A stretch of DNA of 64,000 bases from Paraburkholderia aspalathi (GTDB lineage: Bacteria > Pseudomonadota > Gammaproteobacteria > Burkholderiales > Burkholderiaceae), in assembly GCF_900116445.1 (NCBI RefSeq), contig NZ_FPBH01000015.1, positions 62,001 through 126,000 of the forward strand, in the 5' to 3' direction. The notes beneath the pieces are model-generated. The model was not told the DNA's origin and did not search any database. It saw nothing but the letters and a program-made list of their open reading frames with translations. Shown here in pieces: positions 26,787 to 36,522 of this stretch (positions within the stretch are counted from its first letter, which is position 1; each line of letters opens with the position of its first letter). The position numbers were made by a program, and so were the translations under genes.

Positions 26787-26864
26787 CGCCTCATCTACGC
26801 AGGTTGAGCGTTTTGCGCTGGGGCAATAGTCGAGGAGCTCTGGCGCAGAGCAGTATTTGGCGCT

Positions 26865-28046
26865 TTACGTCAGAGTGCGCGGAAGTTCAGATGCGATTGC
26901 CGACACCGATTCGGCCCAAAAACGAGCAAGGTCAGAGCCGGCATTGATGGCGCGCGTAGACGCCGCCTGCCTGGTCCGCTGCCGTGGAGAGATCGGGGGA
27001 AGAGAGGTGGCAACCGACTCAGTGCGAAATTGTCGAGGTGATTGGCCGGTCCATCGCTTGAAAGCGTGACGGAAATTTGCGGCATCGCTGTATCCCAGCA
27101 ATTCAGCAATTTCCTCCGTCGTCTTCGCAGTGGTCGACAGATACTGGGTTGCCAGCGTTCTCCGAACGTCGTTCAGCACCTGAAGATAGGAGGTGTTCAT
27201 GTCGCGTAGCCTTCTCCGTAATGTGCGTGGCGAGAGGCATAGCACGCTTGCGACATCGGGCAGACTTGGAATTTCGCGGTCGGTGCTAAGCAGCAACGCC
27301 TTCATCTCGTCGAGTAGATTCCTTGGATGGCGAAACTCGTCAAGCAGGTGGTCGCAAGCGCGCACGCAACTGGCATGGGTCACAGAATCCGCTTGCGGCA
27401 ACGGGCGCCGGAGCCACCCGGCATCGAAGACGATCTCAGCGCGGACCGAGTTGGGTTCGACTGGGCAACCGTAAAAGGACAATGTTCCCGACGCGGAGGA
27501 CGCATAGGCCGGAATCCGGATGAGGCCGGGGCGGAAGTTGGCACCTAGTAGATCTCTGAGCAGCGAAAGTATTGCCGCAATTTCCATGGTGAGACATTCG
27601 GCCGCCCGAAAGGTCGAACGCGGACCGTTATCGATTAAATAAATGGATGCATTCGTTCTGTCGGTGGCCAGCGCACTTGTCCACTTGCAATTGAGCAGCG
27701 GACCATATCTTGAAGCCAGCTCGAGAGCATCGGAAAGGGTCGCGCTACTCAACAACGCGAACCCAACAATACCAAAAGTGGTCAGATGCATCTGCTGACC
27801 AATCTCGAAAGCGAGGCTCGGCTCCGACAGATTCCGAATGCCGTAGTCGAGCGCTTGCAGTTGCTGCGTCAGCGATATCCTCGCCTTCGGATTGCACAAT
27901 TCTTCAGGTGATACATCGATATGTGCGAGAACCTCGGCTCCCGAGATGCCTCGTGACTCAAGAACGTTGAGAATTGTACGCAGCTCGGCCAGCGTTAATG
28001 ATGACGTTGTCGCGTTCATTTCACTGTTTTCGAATACGGGAATCAT
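26865..28046 (-). CDS. AraC-family transcriptional regulator 1
   Basis: 393 residues. The N-terminal half (about 30-230) is the Arabinose_bd-like ligand domain seen in OruR/ArgR-type regulators; the C-terminal HTH lies in SLPDVASVLCLSPRTLRRRL and TTEEIAELLGYSDAANFRHAFKRWTGQSPRQFR. A tail of about 45 residues follows the HTH, which is longer than usual. The start at 28046 (MIPVFENSEM) has GGAA nine bases upstream; an ATG at 28019 lacks a ribosome site. It is a paralog of the regulator at 36523-37638, and both have the same motif upstream. It is divergent from etfBA and convergent with the carboxylase operon, so it may control either. Confidence 0.88.
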   Translation of the reverse strand: MIPVFENSEMNATTSSLTLAELRTILNVLESRGISGAEVLAHIDVSPEELCNPKARISLTQQLQALDYGIRNLSEPSLAFEIGQQMHLTTFGIVGFALLSSATLSDALELASRYGPLLNCKWTSALATDRTNASIYLIDNGPRSTFRAAECLTMEIAAILSLLRDLLGANFRPGLIRIPAYASSASGTLSFYGCPVEPNSVRAEIVFDAGWLRRPLPQADSVTHASCVRACDHLLDEFRHPRNLLDEMKALLLSTDREIPSLPDVASVLCLSPRTLRRRLRDMNTSYLQVLNDVRRTLATQYLSTTAKTTEEIAELLGYSDAANFRHAFKRWTGQSPRQFRTESVATSLPPISPRQRTRQAASTRAINAGSDLARFWAESVSAIASELPRTLT

Positions 28047-29252
28047 GATAGTTCCAATCTCAAGGTCTCGAGCGTACCTGTTGGGGCACCGGTGAGAGAC
28101 AAACGCTGATGCAGCTGCTAAAGAGGGCCAGCAACAACCAAGTGAATCTGAGGACCGGCTTCCCACGAGCCGCGGACGCGCTGAACGTATTGTGCGGAGA
28201 CGCGCGAAGCCGGCGCAATCAGCGGTCAAGCTCACCTTCGATATCAGCGCCTTGCGTCATCGTTTGGCGTCCATCGGCCTGCTCACAGGAGCTGTCGCTT
28301 CTCCATGTGGACTCGTCAATGAAAACCATTTGAGTGACCTAATTCTAGGCCTCAAGCGACCGAAAGTTCAAGGACAAAAAAATTAAACATCCCCAGTAGA
28401 ATCCCTAATTACAGGCATGAGAGCGGTATCGCCCGAAAGAGTGATCGCGAGAGATCTCATTATCGACCATGGTTGATACGGAAGTGTATTTTGGTTTTGT
28501 GACCTATTTTTTAGGCCAAACTCGTCATCTGCCCTCGACAGACGAAGGTGTGAATATTACGTATTGCCTTCAATTTATATTTCAGGGGCATATCAATCTG
28601 CGAGCCTGTTCTGCTGCCATGCGGTCCTTGCGTCGCGAGGCACTAGCCCACTAGGGGGCAATCCTCCGTGAGCAGCTTAGACGAGTCCCGGTTCTCGGCT
28701 GCCTTGCCAACCTTGCAATGCTCGCAAGTGAATTGATGGACGTTGTTTCTTTGCTGTTGAGTCGATTGTGGGTTCGCCGTATCTGGGATGTTGCGCAGTC
28801 GCTCGCCCTGGCCTTTCGACCGACTTTCTTTGACCCGGTTACACCTGTTGAGCTCGCATGTGTCCGATAGGCTAACGCACAGCGATAGAACGGACGGGTC
28901 CAGGCACTTTGATAGATGAAAGTCAGCTGCCGGCTCAACGATTCGCCACTTTTCAACATGCGCATTGATGTTGTGCTGTACGAGTGATTGATATTCAACG
29001 GTACTTCAACTAGTCAGCCGGATCGTCTTTGACGATGGAGGGAATCACGAACGGTCGGATTTTTTTCGCTTTCGAGGTCTGAACCGCCACTTGTTCGCAA
29101 ATGCAGCGGGTCGGCCGGGATGAGTAGCCGCAGCACTCGATGAAGACCGCAACTGCCGCGTGTATTCGTTTCTTCCTTAGCTCACGGACTTTTAAAGCAG
29201 CCGGTACGCGGAGCGTGCCGCGAACGGTCGATTCTTACCAAGGAGTTTCATT
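28047..29252. other. Long intergenic region between AraC regulator 1 and etfB
   Basis: About 1.2 kb. It contains the conserved regulator-upstream motif at 28322-28388. The rest shows only short overlapping frames without domains. No transposase or phage remnant was recognised, although the length suggests decayed sequence. Confidence 0.45.
28322..28388. promoter_or_regulatory. Conserved motif upstream of AraC regulator 1
   Basis: AAAACCATTTGAGTGACCTAA at the left end, followed after about 30 bases by CAAGGACAAAAAAATTAAAC. The same arrangement occurs upstream of AraC regulator 2 at 37707-37771. The core TTGAGTGACCTAA is a near-palindrome of the form TTRRGTSACYYAA. It is a candidate operator or promoter shared by the two regulators. 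Confidence 0.5.
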
Positions 29253-30002
29253 TTGAAGGTATTGGTAGCAGTAAAACGGGTGGTCGACTACAACGTTAAG
29301 ATTCGCGTACGTGGCGACGGGACAGACGTCGAACTTGCCAACGTGAAGATGTCTATGAATCCATTCGACGAAATCGCAGTGGAAGAAGCGGTGCGTCTAA
29401 AGGAGGCTGGTGCCGCGAGCGAGGTGGTGGTGGTGTCGGCCGGTGGTCCACAATGTCAGGAGACGTTGCGAACGGCCTTGGCTATCGGTGCAGACAGGGC
29501 GATTTTGGTCGAATCAGCAGAGACCCTGCAACCTCTCGCCGTGGCGAAGATTTTGAAGGCTATCGTCGACAGGGAGCAACCGCAACTTGTCATTCTGGGT
29601 AAGCAAGCCATCGACGATGACTCAAACCAAACCGGCCAAATGCTTGCGGCCCTTGCGCAACTGCCGCAGGCAACGTTCGCATCCAAGCTGAAAATTGCTG
29701 ACGGCCGAGCAACCGTTTCCCGTGAGGTCGATGGTGGCTCGGAAACGCTTTTGCTGACCCTGCCTGCTGTAGTCACAACCGACTTGCGCTTGAATGAACC
29801 TCGGTATGTGACTTTGCCAAGCATCATAAAGGCGAAGAAGAAGCCTTTAGAGACCATCAAGCCTATAGACTTGGAAGTCGACATTCTCCCTCGCTTGAAG
29901 ACCTTGAAACTGGTTGAGCCGTCAAAACGCAACGCCGGGGTAAGCTTGCGAGACGCGAAAACACTAATCGAAAAGCTGAAAACCGAAGCGAAGGTTCTGT
30001 AA
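29253..30002 (+). CDS. etfB: Electron transfer flavoprotein beta subunit
   Basis: 249 residues, full length. It starts KVLVAVKRVVDYNVKIRV, carries NPFDEIAVEEAVRLKE, and the recognition-loop signature VILGKQAIDDDSNQTGQMLA, and ends with the KAKKKPLETI segment. It uses a TTG start with a strong AGGAG eight bases upstream. With EtfA it accepts electrons from acyl-CoA dehydrogenases, two of which are encoded in this window. etfA follows 14 bases later. The membrane partner ETF-QO exists here only as a remnant at 8203-8600. Confidence 0.96.
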   Translation: MKVLVAVKRVVDYNVKIRVRGDGTDVELANVKMSMNPFDEIAVEEAVRLKEAGAASEVVVVSAGGPQCQETLRTALAIGADRAILVESAETLQPLAVAKILKAIVDREQPQLVILGKQAIDDDSNQTGQMLAALAQLPQATFASKLKIADGRATVSREVDGGSETLLLTLPAVVTTDLRLNEPRYVTLPSIIKAKKKPLETIKPIDLEVDILPRLKTLKLVEPSKRNAGVSLRDAKTLIEKLKTEAKVL

Positions 30003-30016
30003 AGGAAGATGCGAAA

Positions 30017-30952
30017 ATGACGATTCTGGTGATTGCAGAGCATGACAACACTTCGCTGAAGACGGCAACGCTCAACACGGTGGCGGCTGCGTTATGTATC
30101 GGTGACGACGTTCATGTCTTCGTTGCTGGGCATGACGCGCGCGGAGTCGCTGAAGAAGCGGCCAGGTTAAGCGGAGTAACGAAGGTTCTTTGGGCCGACG
30201 CGGAGCATCTTGGCAACAATCTGGCTGAGAATATTGAAGCGACCGTACTTAGTATCGCCCGAAGGTACTCTCATATTCTAGCCCCGGCGACGGCTTACGG
30301 TAAGAACGTCGCTCCCCGCATTGCGGCGAAGTTAGACGTCGCTCAAATTAGTGACATTACTGCGGTAGTCAGCTCTGATACGTTCGAGCGGCCTGTCTAT
30401 GCTGGCAATGCGATTGCCACTGTTCAGTCAGTCGACGCAATCAAGGTCATAACTGTCCGGACCACGGGTTTCGATGTTGCAACCACCGGTGCGGTCGCGA
30501 CGGAGGTTGAGGTGATAGCCGCAGCTCCGGACTCGGGCGCGTCACGTTTTGTCGGCCGTGAGGTAACGAAGCTGGATCGGCCTGAACTGACGTCAGCCAA
30601 AATCATCGTTTCTGGTGGCCGCGGCCTTGGCAGCGGTGACAATTACCAAAATGTCCTTGCTCCACTTGCGGACGCTCTGGGCGCAGCATTGGGCGCTTCT
30701 CGCGCAGCCGTCGATGCAGGATTTGTACCCAACGACTATCAGGTTGGCCAGACCGGAAAAATCGTTGCACCCGAGTTGTATGTCGCGGTCGGAATTTCAG
30801 GCGCGATCCAACATCTGGCCGGGATGAAGGATTCGAAGGTCATCGTCGCAATCAACAAAGACCCCGAGGCGCCCATTTTCGGGGTCGCCGACTACTCAGT
30901 CGTGGGCGACCTGTTCTCGGTAGTTCCCGAACTGGTTAAAGAGCTAACCTAG
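30017..30952 (+). CDS. etfA: Electron transfer flavoprotein alpha subunit
   Basis: 311 residues, full length. The N-terminal domain is followed by the FAD-binding C-terminal domain with VSGGRGLGSGDNY, then DLGYVPNDYQ-like ...AGFVPNDYQVGQTGKIVAPE, and GISGAIQHLAGMKDSKVIVAINKD. GGAAG lies before the ATG. It holds FAD and passes electrons from acyl-CoA dehydrogenases towards the quinone pool. The pair probably serves the dehydrogenases at 34395 and 43237. Confidence 0.96.
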   Translation: MTILVIAEHDNTSLKTATLNTVAAALCIGDDVHVFVAGHDARGVAEEAARLSGVTKVLWADAEHLGNNLAENIEATVLSIARRYSHILAPATAYGKNVAPRIAAKLDVAQISDITAVVSSDTFERPVYAGNAIATVQSVDAIKVITVRTTGFDVATTGAVATEVEVIAAAPDSGASRFVGREVTKLDRPELTSAKIIVSGGRGLGSGDNYQNVLAPLADALGAALGASRAAVDAGFVPNDYQVGQTGKIVAPELYVAVGISGAIQHLAGMKDSKVIVAINKDPEAPIFGVADYSVVGDLFSVVPELVKELT

Positions 30953-31228
30953 AATCAATGCAGTATTGATTCTGAGCAGCACTAGAGACGGGGGGCGGAT
31001 AGCGCGGCGTTGCTGAACGGGCGCAGAGCTTATCTGCCCCACCGGCAGCGACCCTGATAGTCTTCGAGCATCGCCGAGCTGCGCAGTAAGCTCTGGGCGC
31101 TTCCTTGTCGGCACCGGACTTGCCCGGTCGCCGAAGTCAAATATTCCTCCCGCTATCTCGAGTGTACTGCCTAATGGCAGGAGTAAATCGGATCTTTCAG
31201 TGCGGGAGCGTAGCTGCCGCACTTAAGC

Positions 31229-32599
31229 TCAGATGGGTACTTCAGCGTCTAGCGCGCTCTTACGGAATGCCTTGAGCGTAATGTAGTAGAGGATGCCGAA
31301 GGCCATCCAACCGAACCCAAGTTCGAGAGCGGTACTGGACATCTGCGTAGCGACCGCAATGATAATTGCGATTCCCGCTATGGGGCATAGCATATGCGCA
31401 AACCAGCGGCCGGAGCGCCTCCGGAAGCCAAGTAGGACGAGGACGGCTAAATGCACGCCGATGTACGCGCAAAGTGCTCCAAAGTTCACGATGCCGGTTA
31501 GCTCGTCCGGATGAGCCGCGAAGGTCAGCGCGATGGCTACAGAAAGGACGGTTGACACTAGCAGGGCGCGATGAGGTACTTGATGACGCTTATGCAGCGC
31601 AGTCAAGAATTTGGGCATCTGTCCGCCCTCCGCCATCGCGCAGAGAACTCGTGAGACTGCTGCCAACATGGGGGGCGTAATGGCAATGCCGGTTACGGTC
31701 GCTGCGGTCCATGCCATGATGGCGCCGGCTGAGGGAGATACACGTGCGCCAGTGAGGTCATATACGCCACTGGCTAGGTCCTTAAAGGTAAATCCCTTCG
31801 CGAGAGCGGAAAGCACCCACGACTGCAGGACCGCCACGGCACCGATGAAAAGCAATACGACGACAATCGAGCGACCGATGAGATGCCTTTGACATGGTTT
31901 TACCTCGTCCGTGAGCGTCGTTATCGCGTCGAAGCCAATGAAGGCGAGAATACAAATTGACGTTCCCGCGAACAACCCGCTTGCTGTTACGCCAGGTGAC
32001 CACAAGGTCGAAGCGGGAAAGGCGAATTCGCCGTTAGCCTTCAATTTGAAAATCGCCCACCCAAGAAAGCCAGCAACTGCTACGAGTTGGACAACCAGGA
32101 AGAGGATATTTACCCGGGCAGTGAACGCGATGCCGAACCAGTTGACGGCCAAACTAAATCCTGCGAATACGAGCACCCAGATCCATCTTGGTATGTCAGG
32201 AAGGAACGTATTGAGGGCCACACCTGCAATCACATACATTAGTGCCGGGATGAGAAGATAATCAAGAAGGACCATCCACCCGGCAATGAATCCGGGACCA
32301 ACTCCCATGGCATGGCGTACATATGCATACACGGAGCCGGAACTCGGCACCTGCGTACAAATTTCCTTGTACGAATGAGCGGTGAAGTACATACAAACGA
32401 CGCCGATGACGTATGCCGCGACTGCGGCGTGTCCCGATAGATCATAGACGTACGCGAACGTGCCCCATGGCGCTATCGGGGCAACAAAGACAATGCCGTA
32501 AATGACGAGGTCCCGAAAGGACAGGACCTTTGCGAAATGGCCGGCACCGCTGCTTTCCCTCGGAAGCGAAGAGGCATCGGTAGCTGAGATGTGTTCCAT
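31229..32599 (-). CDS. APC-family amino acid/amine permease
   Basis: 456 residues with about twelve hydrophobic helices. The first helix region LVIYGIVFVAPIAPWGTFAYVY holds the unwound Gly-rich part that binds the substrate amino group in APC transporters, and GFDAITTLTDEVKPCQRHL is the typical segment after helix 6. It resembles importers of amino acids or putrescine (PuuP-like). GAGGAAAG lies just before the ATG at 32599; the longer in-frame start at 32704 has no such site. It stands alone, convergent with etfA. In this context it may import the amine substrate or a product (inference). Confidence 0.88.
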   Translation of the reverse strand: MEHISATDASSLPRESSGAGHFAKVLSFRDLVIYGIVFVAPIAPWGTFAYVYDLSGHAAVAAYVIGVVCMYFTAHSYKEICTQVPSSGSVYAYVRHAMGVGPGFIAGWMVLLDYLLIPALMYVIAGVALNTFLPDIPRWIWVLVFAGFSLAVNWFGIAFTARVNILFLVVQLVAVAGFLGWAIFKLKANGEFAFPASTLWSPGVTASGLFAGTSICILAFIGFDAITTLTDEVKPCQRHLIGRSIVVVLLFIGAVAVLQSWVLSALAKGFTFKDLASGVYDLTGARVSPSAGAIMAWTAATVTGIAITPPMLAAVSRVLCAMAEGGQMPKFLTALHKRHQVPHRALLVSTVLSVAIALTFAAHPDELTGIVNFGALCAYIGVHLAVLVLLGFRRRSGRWFAHMLCPIAGIAIIIAVATQMSSTALELGFGWMAFGILYYITLKAFRKSALDAEVPI

Positions 32600-33649
32600 C
32601 ACTTTCCTCAATATCAATAGTAAGATTGAACAGGCCGAACTCACGCTCCGAGCTTCCGTTCGCCCCAGGGTATATCGCCGTGGCTGACTGATGAAATCAG
32701 TCACTCGTGGCAGTTAGTGGGGTTGTGGGCCGATACGTACTTCTGGTCAACAATACACATCCACGACGATGGTTTGCCGCAAGCTGGTACAGCTTTTCCG
32801 CGCAAACACAGCTCCGTTCGGCGCTGCCAAGTATCGTCTCTGATTGACGATCCAGTGCGTATGTTTGTTGAAGCCAAAATGTGTGTGATATTAGGACAGT
32901 GAGCGATTCGTTCATCCGTGCCCGCGACGCGCGAGGTGACCAGAGAGGGAGAGCGTTGGCTCAAAGCGTCTGGAGATAGAGACCTGAGGTTCCGATGACC
33001 TTCCGTCTTAGACGGAGCTACGCATCGTCCAGGAGGTCATCCCGAGCTCTGTAGCAAGCCGCGGCGGTAGCAAGCTGACGGAATGCGGGCAGAGCGATGA
33101 CCGGTTTTCATCGAAATTTTGTCCTGTTTGAACATGGTTGAGGTGGTGTTCATTCTCTAATCTGTAATCTCAGTTGATTTCATCTGTAGTTCTCGCTGCA
33201 TCGGGCCAGCGTCCTGAGTCAGGAATTCACAACTGGAGTCGTTCTAGGTTAATGAAGATCGCATTGTAGGATTGAAATAAATATGTACTACGAATGAAAT
33301 GTGGAATCTTTGTTGCCTGAGGATCGTGTTGACGAATGAAATAGCGCCGAAGCCGAATCGACGAAAAGTGGATTTGAACGGAAAGACAATAAGTATCGCA
33401 GGACGGGCGTTACGCTTGCCGGTCGAGAAATGGCTTAATCCGACTCTTTCGCCACCGGCGCGGGTGACCAAGTTCCGTCGTACGCGCTCAATAGCGAATA
33501 ATCCGGAGAATTTCAAGCTTACGAGACTGGGACGTATGCGAGCAATACTGCCGGTTGAGATATGTCGTCCACCGTTGTTCAGAACCGCGACAAGCAGGTG
33601 TTCTTGGCTGAGACGGTAACGTTTAACATCTTGATGAACCATATGCTAA
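32600..33649. other. Intergenic region between the permease and MaoC genes
   Basis: About 1.05 kb between divergent genes. It contains an inverted repeat at 32685-32703. A frame of about 100 codons exists on each strand between 33244 and 33642, but neither has a domain or a ribosome site, so I do not call them. Confidence 0.45.
32685..32703. promoter_or_regulatory. Inverted repeat TGACTGAT-GAA-ATCAGTCA
   Basis: Two perfect eight-base arms with a three-base centre, 86 bases upstream of the permease start. Position fits an operator for the permease gene. No T-run is present. Confidence 0.4.
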
Positions 33650-34102
33650 ATGAGAAATATTACATCGCCGGCTGACGCGCAAGCGCTTGTTGGTCAGGGG
33701 GTGCTCCTTTCGTCTTGGACTGAAATCGGCCAAATGCGCATAGATGAGTTCGCTGCGGCGACCGGGGACCGGCAGTGGATTCACGTGGACGTCGAAAGAG
33801 CCGGCGTTGAGTCACCCTTTCGGAGCACAGTCGCGCACGGCTTCCTCACCTTGTCTTTGCTTCCGTACTTTCTGGACTCGTGCCTCGAGTTCAAGCAAAA
33901 AATGGCCGTTAACTACGGACTGAACAAGGTCAGGTTCATAACGCCGGTTCCGAGTGGAAGCAGGGTGCGGGGACGGATTGCTCTGATCTCGGCGGAGGAA
34001 GCGTCTGGGACATTGCAACTGGTTTGGTCCATTACCGTGGAGCTTGACGGTAGCGTGAAACCGGCATGTGTAGCAGAGATGCTGACTCGCCATGTTTTTT
34101 GA
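33650..34102 (+). CDS. MaoC-family (R)-specific enoyl-CoA hydratase
   Basis: 150 residues forming a single hot-dog domain. The hydratase-2 motif FAAATGDRQWIHVD carries the catalytic Asp40 and His45. The rest (VAHGFLTLSLLPYFL, GLNKVRFITPVPSGSRVRG) follows the family. It hydrates trans-2-enoyl-CoA to (R)-3-hydroxyacyl-CoA, while the FadJ-type protein at 39938 normally makes the (S) form, so both stereo-courses are covered. No strong ribosome site is seen. It stands before the acyl-CoA dehydrogenase gene on the same strand. Confidence 0.86.
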   Translation: MRNITSPADAQALVGQGVLLSSWTEIGQMRIDEFAAATGDRQWIHVDVERAGVESPFRSTVAHGFLTLSLLPYFLDSCLEFKQKMAVNYGLNKVRFITPVPSGSRVRGRIALISAEEASGTLQLVWSITVELDGSVKPACVAEMLTRHVF

Positions 34103-34394
34103 TTGCATCGCTGGTGGAAGTTTGGCTTCGGTGACTTGGCCTGCGTTGAGACTAATTTTTGACGAGCGGGCTGAGGCATCGGCATCCCCAGCAGACTAGG
34201 TATTGCCGAAGCAAGAGGCGTTTGCTCTTGGCAAAGCGAAAATTGAGGCAACGGTTAAGCGACTGCTTCGTTGCATGACAGGCGTACCGGTCGTGGTTAC
34301 CTCCGCCGAGTTGACCCATTCAAGCTAATGGATTTCCTGGACATGGTCTCCAGTTCCCTGAATCATTGGCGACCTCCAACGAGGGTAATAAGAT

Positions 34395-36185
34395 ATGTAT
34401 TACGCACCCGTACAGGACATGCTCTTCACTATCGAGGAATTGACGAGCTATTCCCGTGTCCAGAAGCTTCATAGATTTTCCCACGTGGATTCAGCTACGG
34501 TAGCGACCGTGTTGGAGGAGGCTGGACGTTTCGGACGTGATGTCCTAGCGCCGCTAAATGCGCCGGGTGACCGGGATGCTGCCGTTTTCGAGGCTGGGAA
34601 GGTTCGCACGGCGGCCGGATTCAAGGAGGCGTACAAGCAGTTTGCGAAGAACGGTTGGCAGTCACTCGCTCATGATTCGTCTCTGGGCGGGGAAGGGTTG
34701 CCGGGAGTTCTTGCTGCTGCGTGCGAGGAAATCTGGCATGCCGCAAATATGTCCTTCGCCCTATGTCCGATGTTGACGGAAGGAGCGATAAAGGCACTCA
34801 ACATGACCGGCTCAGAAACTTTGAAAAGGCTTTTCGCAACTAAACTGGTCTCGGGGGAGTGGACGGGCACGATGAACCTGACGGAGCCACAGGCGGGCTC
34901 GGACCTTTCGTTAGTTCGTACGCGCGCGGAGCGCCAAGCGGACGGAACCTATAAGATTTTCGGTACGAAGATTTTTATCACGTATGGCGAGCACGACTTC
35001 ACCGACAACATCATTCATCTGGTACTCGCGAGGGTAAACAGCGCGCCTGCTGGTGTGAAGGGGTTGTCTCTCTTCGTTGTCCCGAAGTTTCTCGTTGAGG
35101 AGGACGGAGGCATCGGTTCGCGAAACGACGTTGCGTGCGTTAGTATCGAGCACAAACTCGGAATCAAAGCGAGCCCGACGGCGGTGTTGCAATTTGGCGA
35201 CGCTGGCGGTGCGGTAGGCTACTTGGTTGGCGAAGAAAATCGGGGCCTTGAGTACATGTTTATTATGATGAACTCGGCACGTTTCTCTGTAGGCATCCAA
35301 GGGGTTGGCCTATCTGAGCGGGCCTATCAGCAAGCGCTCGCCTATGCTTGCGAACGTCGGCAAGGTCGCGACGAGGGGACTACCGAAAATCCGACGGAAA
35401 TCATCAATCATCCTGACGTGCGACGCCAATTGGCGACTATGCGCGCTTCGGTTGAAGTTTCTAGAGCTTTAGCCTACAGCGCCGCTGCTTTTGATGATCT
35501 GGGCAAATATTCGGACGATGTCTTCGTAAGAAACTCGAACGCAGCGAAGTACGAATTTATGGTTCCGATCGTCAAAGGCTGCTGTACGGAGGCCGCAGTC
35601 GATGTGGCGAGTGCGGGGGTTCAAGTCCATGGGGGGATGGGATACATCGAAGAGACTGGTGCCGCGCAATATTACCGTGACGCCCGTATTCTTCCCATTT
35701 ACGAAGGAACAACTGGTATCCAGGCTGCGGATTTTGTCGGTAGAAAAATCGCGCGAGATAAGGGTCGGGTAGGTTCAAGCTTTATCACCGAGATGGAAGA
35801 GGTAATTTCGGAGTTGGAAGCGCATGCCGGAATAGCCTTTCTACGGGCAGCACGTTCGCTCTACTTCGCTCGTCGGTCGTTTGGTATGGTTATCGACTTC
35901 GTTCTGCGGAACTACGATTCGAACAGGGTGCTGGTGCTCGGCAACTCGGCTCTGATTCTAAAGTTGTCTGGCCTTGCGCTTGGCGGTTTGCAGATGGCGC
36001 GGACGATGCTGGCTGCCTCCCGAAGGATGAACGAAAACAGGGTGTTCTTTCAATCCAAGCTGGAGATTGCGGATTTTTATATGCGTACAATTCTTCCGAC
36101 ATGTACGTCGCTGGAGATTTGCATCTGTAATGAGGATGGCAGTGGGAACCACGTGCCTTCGAGACAGGCGTTGGCTTCGGTTTGA
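34395..36185 (+). CDS. Acyl-CoA dehydrogenase, large (about 600 residue) type, copy 1
   Basis: 596 residues, the long form related to FadE5/DmdC, with an N-terminal extension and an extra C-terminal domain beyond the core. Flavin and substrate motifs include GTMNLTEPQAGSDLS, KIFITYGEHD, and VHGGMGYIEETGAAQYYRD; the catalytic base lies in LPIYEGTTGIQA. It oxidises an acyl-CoA to the 2-enoyl-CoA and reduces ETF. GAGGGTAA precedes the ATG. It differs clearly from the paralog at 43237, so the two probably handle different intermediates. Confidence 0.93.
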   Translation: MYYAPVQDMLFTIEELTSYSRVQKLHRFSHVDSATVATVLEEAGRFGRDVLAPLNAPGDRDAAVFEAGKVRTAAGFKEAYKQFAKNGWQSLAHDSSLGGEGLPGVLAAACEEIWHAANMSFALCPMLTEGAIKALNMTGSETLKRLFATKLVSGEWTGTMNLTEPQAGSDLSLVRTRAERQADGTYKIFGTKIFITYGEHDFTDNIIHLVLARVNSAPAGVKGLSLFVVPKFLVEEDGGIGSRNDVACVSIEHKLGIKASPTAVLQFGDAGGAVGYLVGEENRGLEYMFIMMNSARFSVGIQGVGLSERAYQQALAYACERRQGRDEGTTENPTEIINHPDVRRQLATMRASVEVSRALAYSAAAFDDLGKYSDDVFVRNSNAAKYEFMVPIVKGCCTEAAVDVASAGVQVHGGMGYIEETGAAQYYRDARILPIYEGTTGIQAADFVGRKIARDKGRVGSSFITEMEEVISELEAHAGIAFLRAARSLYFARRSFGMVIDFVLRNYDSNRVLVLGNSALILKLSGLALGGLQMARTMLAASRRMNENRVFFQSKLEIADFYMRTILPTCTSLEICICNEDGSGNHVPSRQALASV

Positions 36186-36522
36186 ATGTTCCCATTCGCA
36201 GGGTTGTACTGGAGCAGCCCTGCGTCCATTACCGCGGCGTTATGGCGCGAACTACGAGAAGAATTCTGCGGGACTGGGAGCGAATCTGTTCGCAGTGGCA
36301 CGGAGTTCGGTGAGCAATAAGTCAAGCTGCACTCCCCCTCATGGCGGTCCTTGTGTACCGGTTGCGTGTGAGGGAAAAATCTGACCGAACATTCGGAATG
36401 TCAGCATCGCGGCGTAGTCCAGACGAAGCGAGAACTTGGAATCGGCGGAGGCGCGCAAAGTAATTTGATTTGGCGGAGCCGGCGATGTCGAGCCACCGAA
36501 TTACGATCTCGCGATGAACAGT
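36186..36522. other. Intergenic region between convergent genes
   Basis: 337 bases between the acyl-CoA dehydrogenase and AraC regulator 2. No gene, clear terminator or repeat was recognised. Confidence 0.45.

Noticed and set aside
33244..33642. 132-codon minus-strand frame and a 106-codon plus-strand frame in the same place
   Set aside because: Both strands are open at once, neither shows a domain or start signal, and the region is the promoter side of two divergent genes.
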